Assembly: GCA_900318865.1 (NCBI GenBank)
Contig: ONMF01000001.1
Location: 186,001 to 250,000 of the forward strand
DNA from: an uncultured Prevotellaceae bacterium
Lineage (GTDB): Bacteria; Bacteroidota; Bacteroidia; Bacteroidales; Muribaculaceae
Direction: 5' to 3'
Length of the DNA stretch: 64,000 nucleotides
Part shown: one piece after another, positions 62,279 through 64,000 of the stretch
Layout of the letters: each line of letters opens with the position of its first letter
How positions within the stretch are numbered: the stretch's first letter is position 1
Notes under the pieces: model-generated
Seen by the model: only the letters and a program-made list of their open reading frames with translations
Database searches by the model: none
What the model was told of the DNA's origin: nothing
Program-made: the position numbers and the translations under genes

Positions 62279-62728
62279 ATGAACAAGAAACTCATCATGG
62301 TTATTTGCGCTGCTGCCATGACCACATCGTGGGCGGGGGCCGACGAGAAAGTACAAGTTCCTGCCGACAAAATCCCTCATCTGGCCAAAAATCAACTCAA
62401 ATCCTATTTCCCTGATGCCACAGTAGTGGAAGCCACCAAGGAAAAAAGTAAACTCAAGAACAATTATGAGGTAAAACTGAGCGATGGCAGTGTGATTGAA
62501 TTTGATAAAGATGGCAACTGGACATTCGTTGAATGTCAGGGCAATCCCCTGCCCGCCCGCATGATTCCCGGCCAGGTGCACATGTACATGTCGAAGAATC
62601 ATCCCGGATATAAGGTCGTGAAAATGGAAAAAGATAGCAAGCGTTTTTGCACCGTGACCCTGGCCGATGGCACCAAGGTGCTGTTTGACGATTTCATGAA
62701 ATACGTCAGCACCGAGAAGAACGACTGA
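62279..62728 (+). CDS. Secreted PepSY-like domain protein
   Basis: The protein has 149 residues with a signal peptide (about 1-20, ...TSWAGA). Two PepSY_like repeats follow: IPHLAKNQLKSYFPDATVVEATKEKSKLKNNYEVKLSDGSVIEFDKDGNWTFVEC and MYMSKNHPGYKVVKMEKDSKRFCTVTLADGTKVLFDDF. Such small Bacteroidota proteins are periplasmic, and their function is unknown. It has its own promoter and lies 58 bp before the next gene. Confidence 0.82.
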   Translation: MNKKLIMVICAAAMTTSWAGADEKVQVPADKIPHLAKNQLKSYFPDATVVEATKEKSKLKNNYEVKLSDGSVIEFDKDGNWTFVECQGNPLPARMIPGQVHMYMSKNHPGYKVVKMEKDSKRFCTVTLADGTKVLFDDFMKYVSTEKND

Positions 62729-62786
62729 AAGGACTTTTGAGGCCATAGAATGGCATCTTGCATATTCATCCATCAATATAATCATC

Positions 62787-63437
62787 ATGCAAACACCCCA
62801 CACCTATGTGGTGACAATCGGACGTCAGTTTGGTTGCGGCGGACGTGAAATTGGCCGGATTGTTGCCCAAAAACTCGGCATTGCCTATTACGACAAAGAA
62901 TTGCTCACCGAGGTGGCTCAGCACAGCGGCATGAGCAACGACTTTCTGGAGGCAGGCGACGAAGTGGCTCCACGATTCATGACCAATTTGTGGTCGTTCG
63001 GCGGCGCCATGGGAGGCAGCAACTATTTTATCGGTGACAGGTCGAGCAGCGGGGCGCAAATCTACAAGGCACAGAGCGAAGTGATGAAAACGCTGGCCAA
63101 TCGCGGGCCATGTGTCATTGTGGGGCGAACCGCCGACTATATCCTGCGCGAGCACTGCCGGGTGGTGAGTGTGTTTATCCATGCCACGTTGGCCGACAGG
63201 GTGCGGCGAATCGTTGGCCGCGGTGAATGTGAAAGCGCGCACGAAGCGCAAGCCCTTGCAGAAAAGAAAAACCGACTGAGGGCCGAATACTATAATTTCT
63301 ATACCGACAAGAAATGGGGCGCGGCCGAAAGTTATGACCTGTGCCTGAATTCAAGCGTCCTCGACGACGAGGCCACCGCCGGAATCATCACCGAGTTTGT
63401 GCGGTGTGTAATGGCCGGCTCACGAAGTAAGGATTAA
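62787..63437 (+). CDS. Cytidylate kinase-like family protein
   Basis: The protein has 216 residues. A P-loop-like GRQFGCGGREIG is near the N-terminus (12-23), followed by YYDKELLTEVAQHSGM and PCVIVGRTADYILREH. A phosphate-binding helix has FIHATLADRVRRIVGRGECESAHEAQALAEKKNRLRAEYYNFYTDKKWG. This is the cytidylate_kin2 pattern, found in nucleotide or unknown kinases of anaerobes. The actual substrate is not known. The stop overlaps the convergent gene in a shared TTAA. Confidence 0.82.
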   Translation: MQTPHTYVVTIGRQFGCGGREIGRIVAQKLGIAYYDKELLTEVAQHSGMSNDFLEAGDEVAPRFMTNLWSFGGAMGGSNYFIGDRSSSGAQIYKAQSEVMKTLANRGPCVIVGRTADYILREHCRVVSVFIHATLADRVRRIVGRGECESAHEAQALAEKKNRLRAEYYNFYTDKKWGAAESYDLCLNSSVLDDEATAGIITEFVRCVMAGSRSKD

Positions 63438-64000
63438 CGCACGATGTCGTTGAGGATGCGCTCCTTGATGAGTTCACTTTGCTTGTGCCAATCCTTGGTC
63501 CGCAGGTAATCCTTGATGATTTGGGCATGGTCAAGATTGTGCATGTCACTGCCCAGCATGTCCACCATTTTGTTCTTGATCAGCCACAACACATTGTCGC
63601 GGGCGCCTGCTCCGAAATATCCGGTCAGCGACAAGATGTTGATTTGGAATTTCACACCCATCGAATGGAGTTTCTCATATCGCTGGCGGCGCCGGCTATA
63701 ATAAGAATACCGCTCGGGATGGGCCAGGATGGGCTTGTAACCCTTCACTTGCAAATCGAACAACATTTCGTCGAGTTCAAGAAGCTCTTGGTGAAACGAG
63801 TTTTCCAGCAACAAATAATTACCCGGCATGGGCAGAATGTGGCCTGCCGCATATTCTTTGTTCCAATATTCGTCAATGCGATATTCGGCCGACGCATGGA
63901 TTTCGATGTCCAAACCAGCCTCGTCCACAGCCTTTTTCAGTACCTCATAGGCCGCGGTGAGCGATTCGGGTGTGTTTTCAAAAGTCTCGGCAGTGACATG
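63434..64000 (-). CDS. PHP-domain tyrosine-protein phosphatase, C-terminal part (cut by window edge)
   Basis: The last 188 residues of a CpsB/CapC/YwqE-like phosphatase. The reading frame is open to the window end (HVTAETFENTPESLTAAYEVLKKAVDEAGLDIEIHASAEYRIDEYW). The HASAEYRID and ILAHPERYSYYSRRRQRYEKLHSMGVKFQINILSLTGYFG segments are the metal-binding and core parts of this PHP family. LGSDMHNLDHAQI holds further ligands. It dephosphorylates tyrosine kinases that control capsule export. The N-terminus lies outside the window. Confidence 0.86.
   Translation of the reverse strand, partial: HVTAETFENTPESLTAAYEVLKKAVDEAGLDIEIHASAEYRIDEYWNKEYAAGHILPMPGNYLLLENSFHQELLELDEMLFDLQVKGYKPILAHPERYSYYSRRRQRYEKLHSMGVKFQINILSLTGYFGAGARDNVLWLIKNKMVDMLGSDMHNLDHAQIIKDYLRTKDWHKQSELIKERILNDIVR

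Overview
The window reads as a chromosomal stretch of a Bacteroidota genome, most likely order Bacteroidales (a Muribaculaceae- or Prevotellaceae-like gut bacterium). Reasons: promoters of the form TTTG ~19-20 nt TAnnTTTG instead of -35/-10 boxes, an LpxC-FabZ fusion beside LpxA and LpxD, a DAHP synthase/chorismate mutase fusion, a PorT-type outer-membrane barrel, a probable type IX secretion C-terminal domain, DUF5606 and DUF5686 proteins, and a B12-dependent ribonucleotide reductase. Nearly all of it is ordinary housekeeping sequence, densely packed and with many 4-bp ATGA overlaps. No rRNA, tRNA, insertion sequence or CRISPR array was seen.

Layout. 1-6411 (+): recN, rlmB, nusB, yajC, a YbbR-like gene, coaE, DUF5606, NlpC/P60 lipoprotein. 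6425-9239 (-): comEC and aroE. 9495-15067 (+): mlaD-like, dnaA, nrdJ, with clear intrinsic terminators. 15213-25633 (-): a large secreted amidase, a TolB-like propeller, a discoidin-like secreted protein, nspC, uvrD/pcrA, and a ClpC that lacks the usual N-domain. 25899-29636 (+): gyrA and a secreted TPR protein. 29834-31487: an HsdR_N-fold orphan divergent from holA. 31503-37184 (-): dnaG, a LysM/PBP1 protein, a PorT barrel and an unknown secreted protein. 37511-39550: an AlkD-like protein and a second TPR paralogue. 39701-43870 (-): an AT-richer island with a WYL regulator, a DUF3696-type ATPase and an unrecognised partner. 44114-47399 (-): lpxD, lpxC-fabZ, lpxA. 47568-51644 (-): an aromatic amino acid operon. 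51789-59271: rlmH, HAD, PAP2, smpB, Yip1-like, mtnN, RNase D-like exonuclease, rimO, ftsY. 59489-64000: DUF5686 outer-membrane protein, PepSY-like protein, cytidylate kinase-like protein and a cut-off PHP-domain phosphatase.

Three things stand out. (1) The pheA-aminotransferase-aroF/CM-tyrA operon is preceded by an 18-codon leader ORF with 5 Phe and 5 Tyr codons. A terminator hairpin follows just before pheA, and a GGCGG segment right after the leader stop can pair with the terminator's CCGCC arm. This is a complete transcription-attenuator layout. (2) A dispersed family of ~65-85 bp imperfect-hairpin repeats, in two subtypes, carries a full Bacteroidota promoter at one end. That end faces a start codon 5-53 bp away at all six loci (aroE, holA, dnaG, Yip1-like, ftsY, DUF5686). 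(3) The ATPase plus partner operon looks like an acquired, possibly defensive, module. It is flanked by two 46-bp direct repeats (36/46 identical), each holding a promoter box and the inverted repeat GTTCA-N7-TGAAC.

All functional calls come from reading motifs in the translated sequence. No database search was run.
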